Shown here: one piece after another, positions 51,231 to 62,787 of the stretch
Layout of the letters: each line of letters starts with the position of its first letter
Numbering within the stretch: the first letter of the stretch is position 1
Assembly: GCA_025769875.1 (NCBI GenBank)
Contig: JAGFNK010000287.1
Span: 1 to 64,000 of the forward strand
From: Russula earlei
Lineage: Eukaryota; Basidiomycota; Agaricomycetes; Russulales; Russulaceae
Reading direction: 5' to 3'
Length of the DNA: 64,000 nt
Made by a program: the position numbers and the translations under genes
The notes under the pieces: generated by a model
The model's input: only the letters and a program-made list of their open reading frames with translations
Told to the model about the DNA's origin: nothing
Database searches by the model: none

Positions 51231-52152
51231 AAGTTTAGATGACGGTTATAGTCCAATGACTGTTGTTCCAAGGATATGCTATGGTGTAGGCTGGTTTTAG
51301 TTGAATAGAGTTGGGTCTTCCTTGGTGCTTTCTTAAGTGGATTCAGGAGTATTCTTTGGTGATGCTACTTTGGGTCAAGACTACTCAGGTTTTCCACAAG
51401 TATCCTTTGAATTCTGCTGGTGAGATAGCAAAGTTGTTTAGCTCTCTGGTGGGATGTTGATATACTACAAAGTGTGTTGTCCTAAGATGCCAAGCCTCCA
51501 TACAATAGTTCTTGAATTCAAGTAGTTCCCTCTTTGAACACATAGATAGGTTTAGGGCTAAGAAAGATTGTTGTGGTAATAGGAGTGAAGTTCAGTATTT
51601 CTAATGTCGATACTATCAGGTGATTCAACAAGTGGCAATGCAAACGGTTGGGAAGGTATGATAGGTGTAGGAATATGACTGGTAAACAGGGGTATGTAGG
51701 CGTCAGGGGGAGTAGGAGGTAATGGTCTTTCAACAAGGAAACCTCTCGTGTTGGGGACTGTTTCTCTTGAGGGAGCTTGCTGAGACATTGCACGTCTTCT
51801 GTTTTGGGGAGCCAGAATTACTGATATGGGAGGTGGTAATCACCTGGTGTCCACAGGGTAATTCCGTCAGGAGTGGGAGGTGTATCTGGTCGGTAGTTGC
51901 ACATGCAATACTCTGTTTTGCAGTTACACCTCGATGTCCATGGGTTTGACTCAGTGTTTTCTGTGCTGGCTGACCAACATTCCTGGCTAGTTGGGATGGT
52001 GGTTTGAATCGGTGTGAGTGGTCGAGGAGCAAGGCTGGAAACTTCTAGAATTGCTGGGACTGAGTAGTATGCAGGAGGACCAGTAGATGAGGCGTCTGAG
52101 CTAGTAATTTCCCAAGGTTGGTTGTAATCTGCATCATATAACCAAGAGTTAG
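51231..52152 (-). pseudogene. G5 ORF upstream of gag (ORF0), partial
   Basis: Matches the ORF upstream of gag in G6. Readings include SWLYDADYNQPWEITSSDAS and CNCKTEYCMCNYRPDTPP at 51895-51960, and RETVPNTRGFLVERPLPPTP at 51700-51760, then VESPDSIDIRNTEL. The Cys cluster is C-x-C-x4-C-x-C. The frame is broken more than once. It ends before the gag ATG at 51230. The 5' part is lost at 52153. I know no family for it. Confidence 0.55.
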
Positions 52153-52981
52153 TGTCAAGACACGTACTGCTGATCACTAAGGACTCAGGAGCAGGTGGGC
52201 AAGGGTCGGAACAGATGGTACGCGGCGAAGGCGGCGTTGAACAGGAGGACGAGCCAAACGACGAGGAGGTACCAGATGGGGACTGGTAGGTGTTGCAAGA
52301 GACAAAGGCGAAGGCTAGATGCCAGTGTAGCGAGGGGCTTTAAACAAGGCGGTCGTTGAAGAGTACCTTGAAGACGAGGGAAGGCTTTAGACTGAGCAGT
52401 CGCAGGGGAGTACCCAGGAAGTGGAGAGTATCACAAATGGACAGTCTGACGACTGCCATGCTTCATTGGGGCTTATATACAGTGTACAGGGTCGATTACA
52501 AAGCACTGGGACTATTCTAGACTCTTTGGTACCATCCAAGTAGGACTACAGAGGCATAAACTTGCTTATGTCCAAGTTTCAGGCTTACTGAGCGCATTAC
52601 TGATCATTGTGGAGCGATGACATCATTATGATGTCACTGTGGGGCGCTTAGTGAGCCTATGAGGTCACTGTGGAGTCGCTCAGTCAGCCATGATGTCATT
52701 GGAGCCTTGATGACGTCAGATGATTTATGCAACAGTTTCTAAGAGTTTGTGCCGCTGTTTCGGGTCCATGGTGGCTGGGTGGCCATGTGGCTGCCACGCG
52801 ATGATTACCCGATTAGGAAACCGGTGCCTGGTCGTGTTAGAGTGCTTTTGCAATAGCAATATCTTGTACCACAGGAGGGATAGCCCAGAAAATGGAAGGG
52901 AGTCGGCAATGCAAAGTGAGAGAGGTCTTCTTGAGTAAAATAGGACAATCCTTGGTCAGGACTTGGCCTTGGTTCGTAACA
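52153..52981 (-). repeat. 3' LTR-D of G6
   Basis: TGTCAAGACACGTACTGC to GGTTCGTAACA (829 bp). Differs from the 5' LTR at about 24 of the first 250 positions, with few changes afterwards, which is uneven for one insertion event. Confidence 0.92.
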
Positions 52982-53000
52982 TTCATCCCCTCTTTATAGA
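52982..53000 (-). promoter_or_regulatory. Polypurine tract of G6
   Basis: The minus strand reads TATAAAGAGGGGATGAA directly next to the 3' LTR start TGTTACG. The same tract is in G5 at 44868. Confidence 0.7.
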
Positions 53001-54560
53001 CTTGTTGCTCCTGCAACAGTAGGAATTTGTTTCTTTGGAAGGTGGAGTAGTTTGCATATGAAGAGTCGAAGTCTGTTGGTTCGTGAGGAGTTCCCCCTTG
53101 TCCTATGGATTGCTTTGGGGATAGCCGTGGTCGATTGAGTGCATGTGATCGCAGGAGTTCTCTGAAAAGTTTGTTGGTAACAAGGATAAAGGTAATCATC
53201 GACAGAGGTCATGATGAGAGTTGTTGGTTTAGGGGTTACTCCTGGTGGGAATTGTCTTAAGCGCCTTCGGATATTTCCGATGGAAGTCTTTAACAAGTAA
53301 TTGCGCTTTTGATAGGTTAGATGCTGGTTCCCAAGTATTTTCTGCGACTGTATACCCTTTCCATTTAACTAGGTATTGGATTCCTTTGCGGTTTGGGGAG
53401 AGCCGAGAGTTTAGGATCTGCTCTACTTCATATTGTTCTTCACCTTCGACTAATATTGGTGGCGGGTTTGAAAAGTTAGGACCATGGGCAATGGTTTCTT
53501 TGTAAGGTTTAATCAGGGAGTGGTGAAAAACTGGGTGTATCTTCCAAGACTTTGGTAGTTCGAGGCGAACGTTTACTGGATAGGCAGTGGTGACTTTGAA
53601 TGGCCCATAGCGTCGAGGGGCTAGTTTTGCTTTTGGGTGAGTCGTTCGTAGATTCGTGGCTTCCAGCCATACTTGATCCCCTTCTTTAAAACGAAATGTG
53701 GAGGTTTGAGGTCCTGATTGCTTCATGATTTCTGTTGCTCGGTTCAGGGAGGCAGCTACTTCTTCTCTGAGTTGGTTTAGTCTTGATAGTCTTTCTTGGA
53801 TTGAAGGGAACTTTGATGTAAAGGCAAGGGGCGGAGCAAATGTTGGGTTAAAGCCATACCAGACTTCAAATGGGGGTTTGTTCGTAGCACTGTGTTGTCT
53901 GGCATTATGTGCGAACTCCATAAAGGGAATTAGTTCTGCCCAATTGTCTGCTTGATGGTTGCAAAATATTCGTAGGTATTGTTCTAGTTCTTGGTTAACT
54001 CGTTCTGTTTCTCCGTCTGTCTGTGGGTGATATGCTGTGCTTAGTGATACTTTGACATTTAACTTCTTCCATAGTTCTTGAGTGACTTTTGCTGCGAATT
54101 GAGGGCCTCTGTCCGATATTATTTGTGTTGGGAGCCCTATTCTTCTCCAGACATTGTTCATGATTAGTGTCGCTGTTTCGTCTGCTGTGATTGTCTTGTG
54201 GCAAGGGGTAATGATTATTCGCTTTACTGAATCGATCTACCACGACTAGGAGGCTGTCGAAGCCTTGTGAAATCGGTAGGTCCGTGATAAAGTCCATAGT
54301 AATGCTTTTCCATACTTCTCCAGCTGGTGTAATTGGTACAAGGGGTGTTTCTGTCTTTGGACGGTTCTTTGTACTTTGGCAAATTGCGCAACCGTCTACA
54401 TAACTTTTGACATAAGTTAGCATTCCTGGCCACCAATAGTTTCGGCTGATTAGTTCATAAGTTTTCCATTGGCCAGGATGCCCAGTGGCAAGGGAGTCGT
54501 GGTGTAGTTTTAGAATTTTCTTTCTTAGGGTGTCGTTGTTTGGGATATAGACTTTTCCTT
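53001..54560 (-). pseudogene. G6 integrase with GPY/F and chromodomain
   Basis: The HHCC finger and first core part lie in 53995-55206: LHHDSLATGHPGQWKTYELI, CAICQSTKNRP and ITMDFITDLPISQGFDSL (first Asp). A frameshift near 54215 separates it from a 310-residue piece with SDRGPQFAAKV (second Asp), HPQTDGETERVNQELEQYL (Glu), FKEGDQVWLEATNLRT, YGPFKVTTAYP and a complete chromodomain EQYEVEQILNSR to KWKGYTVAENTWEPASNL. The chromodomain would direct insertion to marked chromatin. The frame is otherwise open. Confidence 0.92.
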
Positions 54561-55259
54561 TGAATAGTATTAGTCCATCTTCAAGGTTCCAGTCCTGTAA
54601 GCCTTTGGATAGTCGCCTTGGTCCATTCTTTATAATGATTGCTAACGCGTTAGATACTTCTGGGTCATAGTCTTTGCTAGATCGTAGTTGTTGTCGAAGT
54701 TCCTGGTCGCCGATTGGTTCTGTAGCAGAGGTGCGTGTTGCTCTAATTTTAAAAAATTTGTCATCTAGGAGCACCTTTCCATCATTTTCGTTTTGTATCC
54801 CCTCTTTAAAGTCTGGCCGCCTGGACAGACCGTCTGCTTTGTTCATAGTTCCTGGGTGGTGGGTGATGGTGAAGTCGAAATTGCTGAGGAGGAGTGCCCA
54901 TCGGGCTTGTCGTCTCGTGAGTTTCTGTTTTGTCATGAAGTATGTCAAGTTATTGTGGTCTGTCCATAGATCAATGGGGTGTGTAGCGCCTTCAAGGTAG
55001 TGTCGGAAGTGCCAGAGGGATAAGACAATAGCAAGGAGTTCTTTATCGTAGATCATGTAATTTCGTTGTGCGGGGTCCAAGGATTTCGAGAAATAGGCTA
55101 CTGGGTGATATCTGTTAAATTCATCGGGTTGTTCCAAGATTGCACCGACTGCAAAGTCACTTGCATCGCAGATGAGTCGAAAGGGTTTCGTGTGGTTAGG
55201 TAACATGAGGATTGGGGCCGTTGTGAATGCTTGGATTAGTTTCTGAAATGCTTGTTCTT
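54561..55259 (-). pseudogene. G6 RNase H
   Basis: LICDASDFAVGAILEQPDEF, FSKSLDPAQRNYMIYDKELL, IDLWTDHNNLTYFMTKQKLT and TITHHPGTMNKADGLSRRPD, with catalytic Asp and Glu positions kept. It is open and continuous with the integrase finger down to 53995. A frameshift near 55255 joins it to reverse transcriptase. Confidence 0.9.
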
Positions 55260-56111
55260 CATCGTCTTCCCACTTTGAAGGGGTTTTCTTTCTTTGTTAA
55301 GTTAAACAAGGGCCGTGCTATTCGAGAGTATTGGTGGATAAATCGTCGATAGAAGTTGCAGAATCCTAGAAATGCTTGTACTTCCGTAACATTGGTCGGA
55401 GTAGGCCACTTTGTAATGCCTATTAACTTGTCTTGGTCCATGGATATTCGTCCTTGGGAGATATTGATGCCTAGGTAACTAATAGAGGTTTGTCGGAAAG
55501 CACATTTCTCTGGTTTCAAGTATAAGTCGTGGTCTTGGAGTGTTTTTAGGACCTTATGTGTCCAGTCGTCTAGTTCGTTCAAGGTTTGCGCCATGATTAG
55601 TATATCATCTAGATAAACAACCACTCGTTCAGTGGCAATGTATTTTGCTAGGATGGTGTTCATAAAGCGTTGGAAAGTGGCTGGGGCGTTGCAGAGACCA
55701 AATGTCATTATCAATGGTTCGAAGAGTCCTAATGGTGTCTTGAATGCTGCGAGGTGTTCATCGCCCTTCTCTGAGGCGAATATTGTTGTATCCCCATCGT
55801 ACGTCAAACTTGGTAAAGTATTGGGCTCCTTGGAGTTTGTCAATTAATTCAGGAATCAAGGGTAGTGGATACGCGTCTTTGACAGTTGCTGTATTCAGGG
55901 CTCTGTAGTCTTGCACTGGTCGTAGATTTCCTCCTTTCTTTTCTACAAAGAAGAATGGGCTGGCAATAGCTGCTTTTGATGGTCGGATTGTGCCTCTTTC
56001 AAATGTTCGTCTAAGTATTCTTTTAGGGCTTGTAGTTCCTTGGGAGTAAGTCGATAAATGCCAGAATCGCGTCGGGCGATCCCTGGTTTTAGATTGATTG
56101 CATGGTCCCAT
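55259..56111 (-). pseudogene. G6 reverse transcriptase
   Basis: Two long pieces. 55758-56111 has AIASPFFFVEKKGGNLRPVQ, YPLPLIPELI and FTKFDVRWGYNNI. 55259-55843 has GLFEPLIMTFGLCNAPATFQ, VVVYLDDILIMAQ (catalytic YLDD) and FLGFCNFYRRFIHQYSRIAR. They overlap by about 85 bases, in different frames, so a frameshift lies at 55790-55830. All catalytic residues are present. Confidence 0.92.
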
Positions 56112-57009
56112 GGTTGGTGAGCAGGAAGGCGTTGAGAAGCTTGTTCATCGAAAACCTTTCGCCATTTCAAGAATTGGGCAGGGATAAGTTCGTCTAATGT
56201 CTTAGGGGGTGTTTCCGCATTGGCTAGCTTGGTAGCTGTGGTTGATTTGGCTCTTATGTTGATTGTTATTGGGCTAAACGCATCGTGGATTTGTTCGTCA
56301 ACACATGGGTTCAATGGTCCTTCAGTATCTGGGAAGATTAGTGCAGCAATGTCCGTAAACTCAGGGTTCTTCTTCTTCAGGGAAAGTAAGCGCTTGTATT
56401 TGGTAATTCCGCGTTCCAGATGCAGATGCAATGGTTATGCTTGGGTGTGTGGTAAGGCAAGGTTCGGGGGCAGTTCCTCAGTGTGATTGTATCATTTGCC
56501 CAATCAATATCTGGGTTGTGGTGTCGTAGCCAATCTGTTCCTAAGATAATGTCGTGATCTCCAATGTTAGTGACAAGGAATTCTGCTTGTTCGTCATGAG
56601 TGGCGCCTGTGTGCGCTTGAATGCGAAGTCTTTGGATGGTGCTAAAGCGTATTAGTCCATTGGCATTTTGTGTTCCATCTACATTTTGTGCTGGCAAGGG
56701 TTTGATCATAGTTCGGAGGTGCAGGTGGTGTCTTTGTGCAAATCGTTCATGGATTATCATTCCTTCTGCTCCACTGTCGAGCAGGGCTCTTGCACCGATT
56801 TCTTTGCCGCTTGTCTTCCCTACTAAGGTAACTTTCAAGGCAATGGAAGGGGAGCGAATATTCTTGGTAAAAACTTTGGGGTAATTGATTTCTCTTTGTA
56901 TCGTACTGATTTGGACCGCGTCCCTCCTCGGTGCAGAAGGGGGTCCAATTAAAAATCCATAGGAGCAGATCTTGGGCGGAGGATCGAGTCTGCGAGTGTT
57001 TCTCTCCAA
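56112..57009 (-). pseudogene. G6 aspartic protease and linker
   Basis: Residues 60-80 of the ORF at 56377-57009 read ARALLDSGAEGMIIHERFAQ, the active site. IILGTDWLRHHNPDIDWAN follows. The linker continues in another frame (55943-56431) with IRAKSTTATKLANAETPPKT and YLDEHLKE, leading to reverse transcriptase. A frameshift lies near 56385. Confidence 0.88.
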
Positions 57010-58456
57010 GTCGTTAGTGAAGCAACAGGAATGGGTTCTTCTTGCGCAGGTTCGATGTTTTCATCTTGGATGGTTGTGGCTCTGACTGTTTGGGGGCGAG
57101 ATCCTTGTCGTTGGCGTCCTTGAGCTGCTTTCTTTGCTCTACATTGATTTGCCATATGATTCTTCTTTCCACAATAATAACAGAGATTGTTCTTGCGTCG
57201 AAATTCTTTCTCTGCATCTGTGAGGGGTTTCCTTTCACTTCTGGATTCCCAGGGTCGTTCATTGGGCTCTCCTTGGTACAAGTTAATTTCCAATGGATTA
57301 TCTGATCCTTGAGTGTTCAATCCTCGGGCACGCACAGAGCGTCCTCCTCGAAAAGCAGTGGAGTTGTATAGGTGGAAAAGGTTGTCGAACTCTCTTGCTG
57401 CTTTGACAAGGGCTGCAAGCGTAGTTGGTGTTGGTGTGATTCCTAGTATTTTCTGATGTAAGGCCGGGTTGATGTTCTTCCTAAATGCGTACATCTTTGT
57501 TCTTTCATCGGTGGTAGCTCGTGATGCGTGGTGCGACCATTTCTGATACCATTCATTAAACGGTAGTTTCCTTGATAATAGGTGTGCATGGTATTAGCGG
57601 AGGCCAATTCTGCTTCTGCAGGAATAAAATGATCGGCAAAGGCTTTCTTGAAGTCGTCCCATGACCCATAGTCTGCTACGGTACGAGCCATAGCCTTGGT
57701 GGTTTGTTCTCTAGCCCATGCTCCAGCGGGTGTTCCTACTTTAAAGTGGGTTAGTGCAGCGGCAACTTTCTTGCTTTCATCTGTAAAGGAGTCGCCATTG
57801 ATGTAATAATAATTGGCCAAAGCTGCCCAAAAGGCTTCTGCGTTATCAGCCTTTCCGTCAAAGGGTTCTGGTGCTGTTCCAACAAGGCGCGGATTGCTTG
57901 ACATGGTGGGATTCTGAGTTGTTGTAGCTGTAACAATAGGTGGGGCTGAACCTTGTAGTTGGATTCTAGTTGGAGTGAGCGTTCGAGGGACTGCTTGTGG
58001 TACGTTGCTAGTTGTATGAGGAGTAGGTTGTTGGTATTACGCCGAGTAGAAGGTCCTGGAGTGGTGCTTCGAGTGCTCTGAGCAGTTCCTAGGATAGCGG
58101 TAACTTCTTGAGGTGTTCTGGCTGAGAAATCGACTTCTCGATTGTTATAGTAAACCCAATGTCTTCTAGAACGGCTCCACTTGACTGGTCTGTCTAGGAA
58201 GAGGCCTGTGTAGTTATAGGGGTTGAAGTCTTGAACGTTTTCTGCTCCTGGGGCTGCCGCTTTAAGTTGTTCAGGTGGTAACTTCGTCGTTATCGTCTTC
58301 GTATAACCAAGTGTCAGAAAGATTTCCGTGGTTGATAATAGGGGTGCCTGCAAATTTTCCTCGGTAACAGTGATCTTGGTGTCGTAAACTGAGGTTTTCA
58401 AATAGGAGTGGGATTAGATTTTCTTCTTCGTCAGTGATGTCCCTCCTAGTGCTCAT
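56949..58456 (-). pseudogene. G6 gag with CCHC zinc knuckle
   Basis: ATG at 58456 (MSTRRDITDEEENLIPLL). Frames shift near 58270, 57900 and 57500. A second start-like MSSNPRLVGTAPEPFDGKAD is at 57904. The capsid-like part has FWAALANYYYINGDSF, DFKKAFADHFIPAEAELA and AFRKNINPALHQKILG. The knuckle CYYCGKKNHMANQC (C-x2-C-x4-H-x4-C) is at 57155-57205 and is followed by a basic tail (RAKKAAQGRQRQGSRP). It would form the particle and bind element RNA. Confidence 0.9.
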
Positions 58457-58492
58457 AGATCTAGACGACTGTTATAGTCCAATGACCGTTGT

Positions 58493-59451
58493 TGTCATGA
58501 CCATTCCCCGGAGAGGGCCCTTGAAGGACCCTTCCTTATAGGAGGAAACCCAGCCTCTATGATGCCACCCTGTTCACACGAGCAAAAAGGGTGAGTAGAG
58601 GTGTCCACAATATCGCGCGCGCATTGTTGCGCGAGCGATTCTCGGCACAATCGACATACAGCAAGCCCCACTTAAAGGCAACCTTTCTAGCAACTAAGGA
58701 CAGTATTAGAGCCTTCCTAAGGACCCTTTGGAACGACCATAGGAACTCTACATTAGGTACTAACCTAGTATCAAAGGCCCTACAACGCGTTATTAGACCA
58801 ACTCTAATAACTATAGAACGAACTATAAGGCAACACTAAGGACCTTAATAGAAGTATTAGGGTCGACTCTAAGGACCCTAATAGAACTATATAAGGGCCT
58901 TACAAGATAACACTATTCCATAACCAAACTACAAGTCCTCAAATGACCGGCCCTAAACTAACTAACAGGAAATGAGTCAGGTGCTTGCACGTGTACTAAA
59001 GCAGTGAACACGTGGACAATGGAAGCTCTTACTCATCAAGAGAAGCTTCTTACTCAGCAGCTTACTGAGCATGACTGAGCATGCTCAGTAAGCGTCCTCC
59101 GACTTCTTACTCATCACTCTATTGTGCTTGATAACAAGGTTATGACTTGTTCCCTATTTAGCAGCTCTCTTGTAGTATATAACGCTCAATAAAGTAGCGG
59201 ACAGTCCTCAGACTGTCCATTTGTTTACGGCACTCTCCATTCCTGGGATACTCCTTTAAGGACCATCCCCTTGTGACTATCCTGGCCTCTTCCCTGCGTG
59301 ATTGTTCTACTCTCACAGTAACAATACCTCTCTGGTATTTGTTGCTCCTCTGGGTTCTACTCCTTGCCCACGCGGTCTTGGACGTCTATCGACTCGTCTT
59401 CGAGCTTATCCCTCGCTCTTGAACTGGATAGTTCAACAGTGAGTCTTGACA
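58493..59451 (+). repeat. Solo LTR-A, target duplication GTTGT
   Basis: TGTCATGACCATTCC to GAGTCTTGACA (959 bp), with GTTGT at 58488-58492 and 59452-59456. G5 keeps the uninterrupted site (aatgactgttgttccaag, 51253-51270). CpG-rich, so a young insertion. Confidence 0.98.
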
Positions 59452-61958
59452 GTTGTTCCAAGGATATGCAATGGTGTAGGCTGGCTTTAGTCGAATGGTA
59501 TCGGGTCTTCCTTGATGTTTTCTTAATTGGATTCGGGAGTATTCTTCAGTAATGCTGCTTTGTGTTAGGACTACTCGGGTTTCCACAGATATCCTTCGAT
59601 TCTGCTGGAGAGATGGCAAAGTCACTTATTTCCTTGGTGGGGTGCTTATAGACTATAAAGTGTGTCAGTCGTTGATGCCAAGCTTGGGTACAATAATTCT
59701 TGAATTCAATCAACTCTCTCCTTGAATGCGTAGGTAGGTTTAATGCTAAGAAGGATTGTTCTGGTAGATAACAGTGTAAATCAGTATTCCTAAGATTGGT
59801 ACTATCAGGGGATTCAACAAGGGGTGATGAAAAGGGTTGGATAGGTATGACAGGGGTAGGAATACGATTGGTAAACAAGGGTACGTAGGCGTCAGGAGGG
59901 GTAGGAGGTAATGGTCTTTCAACAAGAAATCCTCTTGCGTTGGGAACTGTTTCTCTATCAGGGGGTCGTTGGATGACGCGTCTCCTGTGTCGAGGAGCCA
60001 GATTTATCGAATGGGGAGGTGGTAATCGCCTGGCGTCCACAAGGTAATTCTGTCAGGAGTAGGAGGTGTGTCTGGTCAAAAGTTGCACGTGCAGTACTCT
60101 GTTTTGCAGTTACACCTTGCTGTCCACGGATTTGACTCAGTATTTTCTGTGCTGGCAGACCAACGTTCTTGACTAGTTGGGACAGTGGTCTGAATTGGTG
60201 TGAGGGGTTGAGGGGCGAGACTTGAGGCTTCTAGGATTGCTGGGACAGAATAGTATGCAGGGGGACCAGTATATGAGGCGTCTGGGCTGGTATTGCCCAA
60301 GGTTGATTATAGTCTGCGTCGTACAACCACAAGTTAGTTTCCCAATCGAAGGTGTTGTGTATTCCTGGTACAACCGCAAGTTGGACGTAAGATTGGTTTT
60401 CCCTTTGTATTCTGTTGAGGCGTAGGTGGTAGAACTGGACAGTGAGATGATAGTAGCTGATGTATGTCCAACCTAAGTAGAACAAGCGGTATCCTGTTCT
60501 CAAGGAGTGGATAATAATGTGGTGGCGTGGTTGAATGACTCTGGTCCAGAGGTTTAATTCACTGGCTCATAAGGATTGGTAGTCAACTGGTTGTCCTTGG
60601 ATGTTCTTTGCTTGAGCAAGGTGCCAATATAATATTGTTGTCGTGCTGGAGGTAGAAGTCGACTAAGGGTTTCAAGATATAGTGCGTGTTTCGTCGTGGC
60701 TTAGAGTTGTCCAAAAGGCAAGACTTCAAGGAACTCTTTAACAATAAGATGGGGGAAATCTTCGTGAGGTGGTTCAACTCCTGGTACGTCGTGTAAGTTG
60801 GTTAAAGTGGTGACAGGGAATGCAACGGAGGTCCAAGTTCGATAATGATTTAAGTTTAAGATTGTCGAGTAATAGCGTCTTCTTCTTTGACTTCTTCTAA
60901 GGCGTATTCTCGTGGCACTTTAGTTAAAACAAGAAAAGGATCTTTATTTGATCTTTATTGAAGCGTTACAAGGGTGGTTCTTACTTTTTAAGAACCGTGC
61001 GCAAGATCTATGGTTTTGAGCTGGTACCTCTCAATTATTTCGAGAGGGTTAAGGGGAATACGAGGCGTAAAGCAAAAGCGAAGTAGCTGGGGGTTAAAGC
61101 GGATGGTGTCGACTGTATAAGTCGAATAGTGACGTAGGGACACACGGTTTACTGTTCTCCTCGAAGTGTAAGTAGCCGTATGCGAAAGCGAGACGTCCGT
61201 CCAAGAAGTCGTGTACGATAGATAAGCAAAACGAGCCCTCGTAAGCAGGGCGGTAAATAGCAGGCAAGGTAAGTAGTTTCCTAAATAACGAGGTGTTAAA
61301 AATGTAAGCGATGCGTCCGAGGGAAAAGTCAGCATCCGGGGCGTATATCCCGACGTTGGAGCAGATGCCGAAGGGGGTGAGATTGTACTGGGTGGCAAGG
61401 GCAGTGTTGGAGGGTTCTACCGCAAAGTGTGGACGATGCGTGCATGAAAGCGGTAGTGAAGGTGTCTGTGAATGCGCGACGAGCTAACTGGTCTGAGGTA
61501 GGGATGCGTCCAAGGTAGTCTTGATGATTCAAGTCGTGGAGGGGACGCCACTGCTCCTGGCGACGATTGGTGGTAGGGAGACGAAGTACTGGTGCGGATG
61601 ATGGAAGCGAAATACTGTGCAGGGGGGACGGTCGAGGAAGCCTTCAGGTAAGGGAGGACGGTCCGCTTGCTGTCCTCGTTCTGCGCTGGGGGGGGAGTGC
61701 CGACAGGACAAAGTTGTCTGGGATAGGCTGGACAGTGGTAGAGGAGACGATGGGGGAGCCGTTGGGGAGTACAAGAGGCTGAGGGGTGAGGATGTGTCGA
61801 CTGGATCAACGTCTTCAGTGAGGATGCGAAGAGCGGTGCGTGGAGTGGGCTGGAGAGGAGAAGGGAGACGCAGGGAGGTATTGACAAGAGTAGGGGAGTT
61901 GGGAGTAGACACTTGAGCGTTGGCTGGTCAATACAAGAATGATGAGAGACTGTCCAGA
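59452..61958 (-). pseudogene. G6 leader with upstream ORF0, function unknown
   Basis: About 2.5 kb between the 5' LTR and gag. The best readings are VGIYAPDADFSLGRIAYIFN (61300 region), VAFPVTTLTNLHDVPGVEPP (about 60800), YLGWTYISYYHLTVQFYHLR (60400 region), LYDADYNQPWAIPAQ, CNCKTEYCTCNF (60076-60110) and RETVPNARGFLVERPLPPTP (59900 region). The last half is shared with G5. Frames shift several times. No known gag, env or protease domain was recognised. It may encode a protein, or be leader with passenger sequence. Confidence 0.55.
61947..61956 (-). promoter_or_regulatory. Primer-binding site of G6 (self-primer type)
   Basis: The minus strand after the LTR end (CTTGACA) reads TC then TGGACAGTCT. 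This is the exact complement of AGACTGTCCA at 62256-62247, 32 bases after the TATATAAG box (62288). No tRNA 3' end fits as an obvious alternative. Confidence 0.65.
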
Positions 61959-62787
61959 TGTCAAGACACGTACTGCTGATCACTAAGGACTCAGGAGCAG
62001 GTGGGCAGGGGTCGGAACAGATGGTACGCGGCGTCGTAAACAGCGTTGAACAGGAGGACGAGCCAAACAACTAGAAGATACCAGATGGGGACTGGTACGT
62101 GTTGCAGGAGGCAGAGGCGAAGAGTAGAGGCCAGTGCAGCGAGGAACTTTGAACAAGGCGGTCATTGAAGAGTACCTTGAAGACGAGGGAAGTCTTTAGA
62201 CTGAGCAGTCGCAGGGGAGTACCCAGGAAGTGGAGAGTATCACAAATGGACAGTCTGACGACTGCCATGCTTCATTGGGGCTTATATACAGTATACAGGG
62301 TCGATTACAAAGCACTGGACTATTCTAGACTCTTTGGTACCATCCATAGGACTACAGAGGCATAAACTTGCTTGTGTCAACTTTCAGGCTTACTGAGCGC
62401 ATTACTGATCATTGTGGAGTGATGACATCATTATGATGTCACTGTGGAGCGCTTAGTGAGTCTATGAGGTCACTGTGGAGTCACTCAGTCAGCCATGATG
62501 TCATTGGAGCCTTGATGACGTCAGATGATTTATGCAACAGTTTCTAAGAGTTTGTGCCGCTGTTTCGGGTTCATGGTGGGCTGAGTGGCCATGTGGCTGC
62601 CACGCGATGATTACCCGATTAGGAAACTGGTGCCTGGTCGTGTTATAGTGCCTTTGCAATAGCAATATCTTGTACCGCAGGGGGATAGCCCAGAAAATGG
62701 AAGGGAGTCGGCAATGCAAAGTGAGAGAGGTTCTTCTTGAGTAAAATAGGACAATCTTTGGCCAGGACTTGGCCTTGGTTCGTAACA
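61959..62787 (-). repeat. 5' LTR-D of G6
   Basis: TGTCAAGACACGTACTGC to GGTTCGTAACA on the plus strand (829 bp). TATATAAG on the minus strand at 62288-62281. CpG-rich. Confidence 0.92.

Larger units (their letters stand above)
43152..52152 (-). mobile_element. Ty3/gypsy G5, chromodomain type, 5' LTR missing
   Basis: From left to right on the plus strand: 3' LTR-D (43152-44867, split by LTR-B), integrase, RNase H, reverse transcriptase (split by LTR-B at 47261), protease, gag and an upstream ORF. Similarity to G6 continues to 52152, equal to 60337 in G6, where the 3' LTR of G6 begins. The leader and 5' LTR are lost. CG pairs of G6 are often TG or CA here, so this copy is older. Confidence 0.88.
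52153..62787 (-). mobile_element. Ty3/gypsy G6, nearly complete, chromodomain type
   Basis: The 5' LTR-D is at 61959-62787 and the 3' LTR-D at 52153-52981, about 10.6 kb with a solo LTR-A inside. Order: leader/ORF0, gag, protease, reverse transcriptase, RNase H, integrase and chromodomain. The flanks do not match: gttag (52148-52152) against tctgc (62788-62792). The left flank is the ORF0 of G5 and the right is the reverse transcriptase of G7, so the two ends do not come from one simple insertion. Confidence 0.88.
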
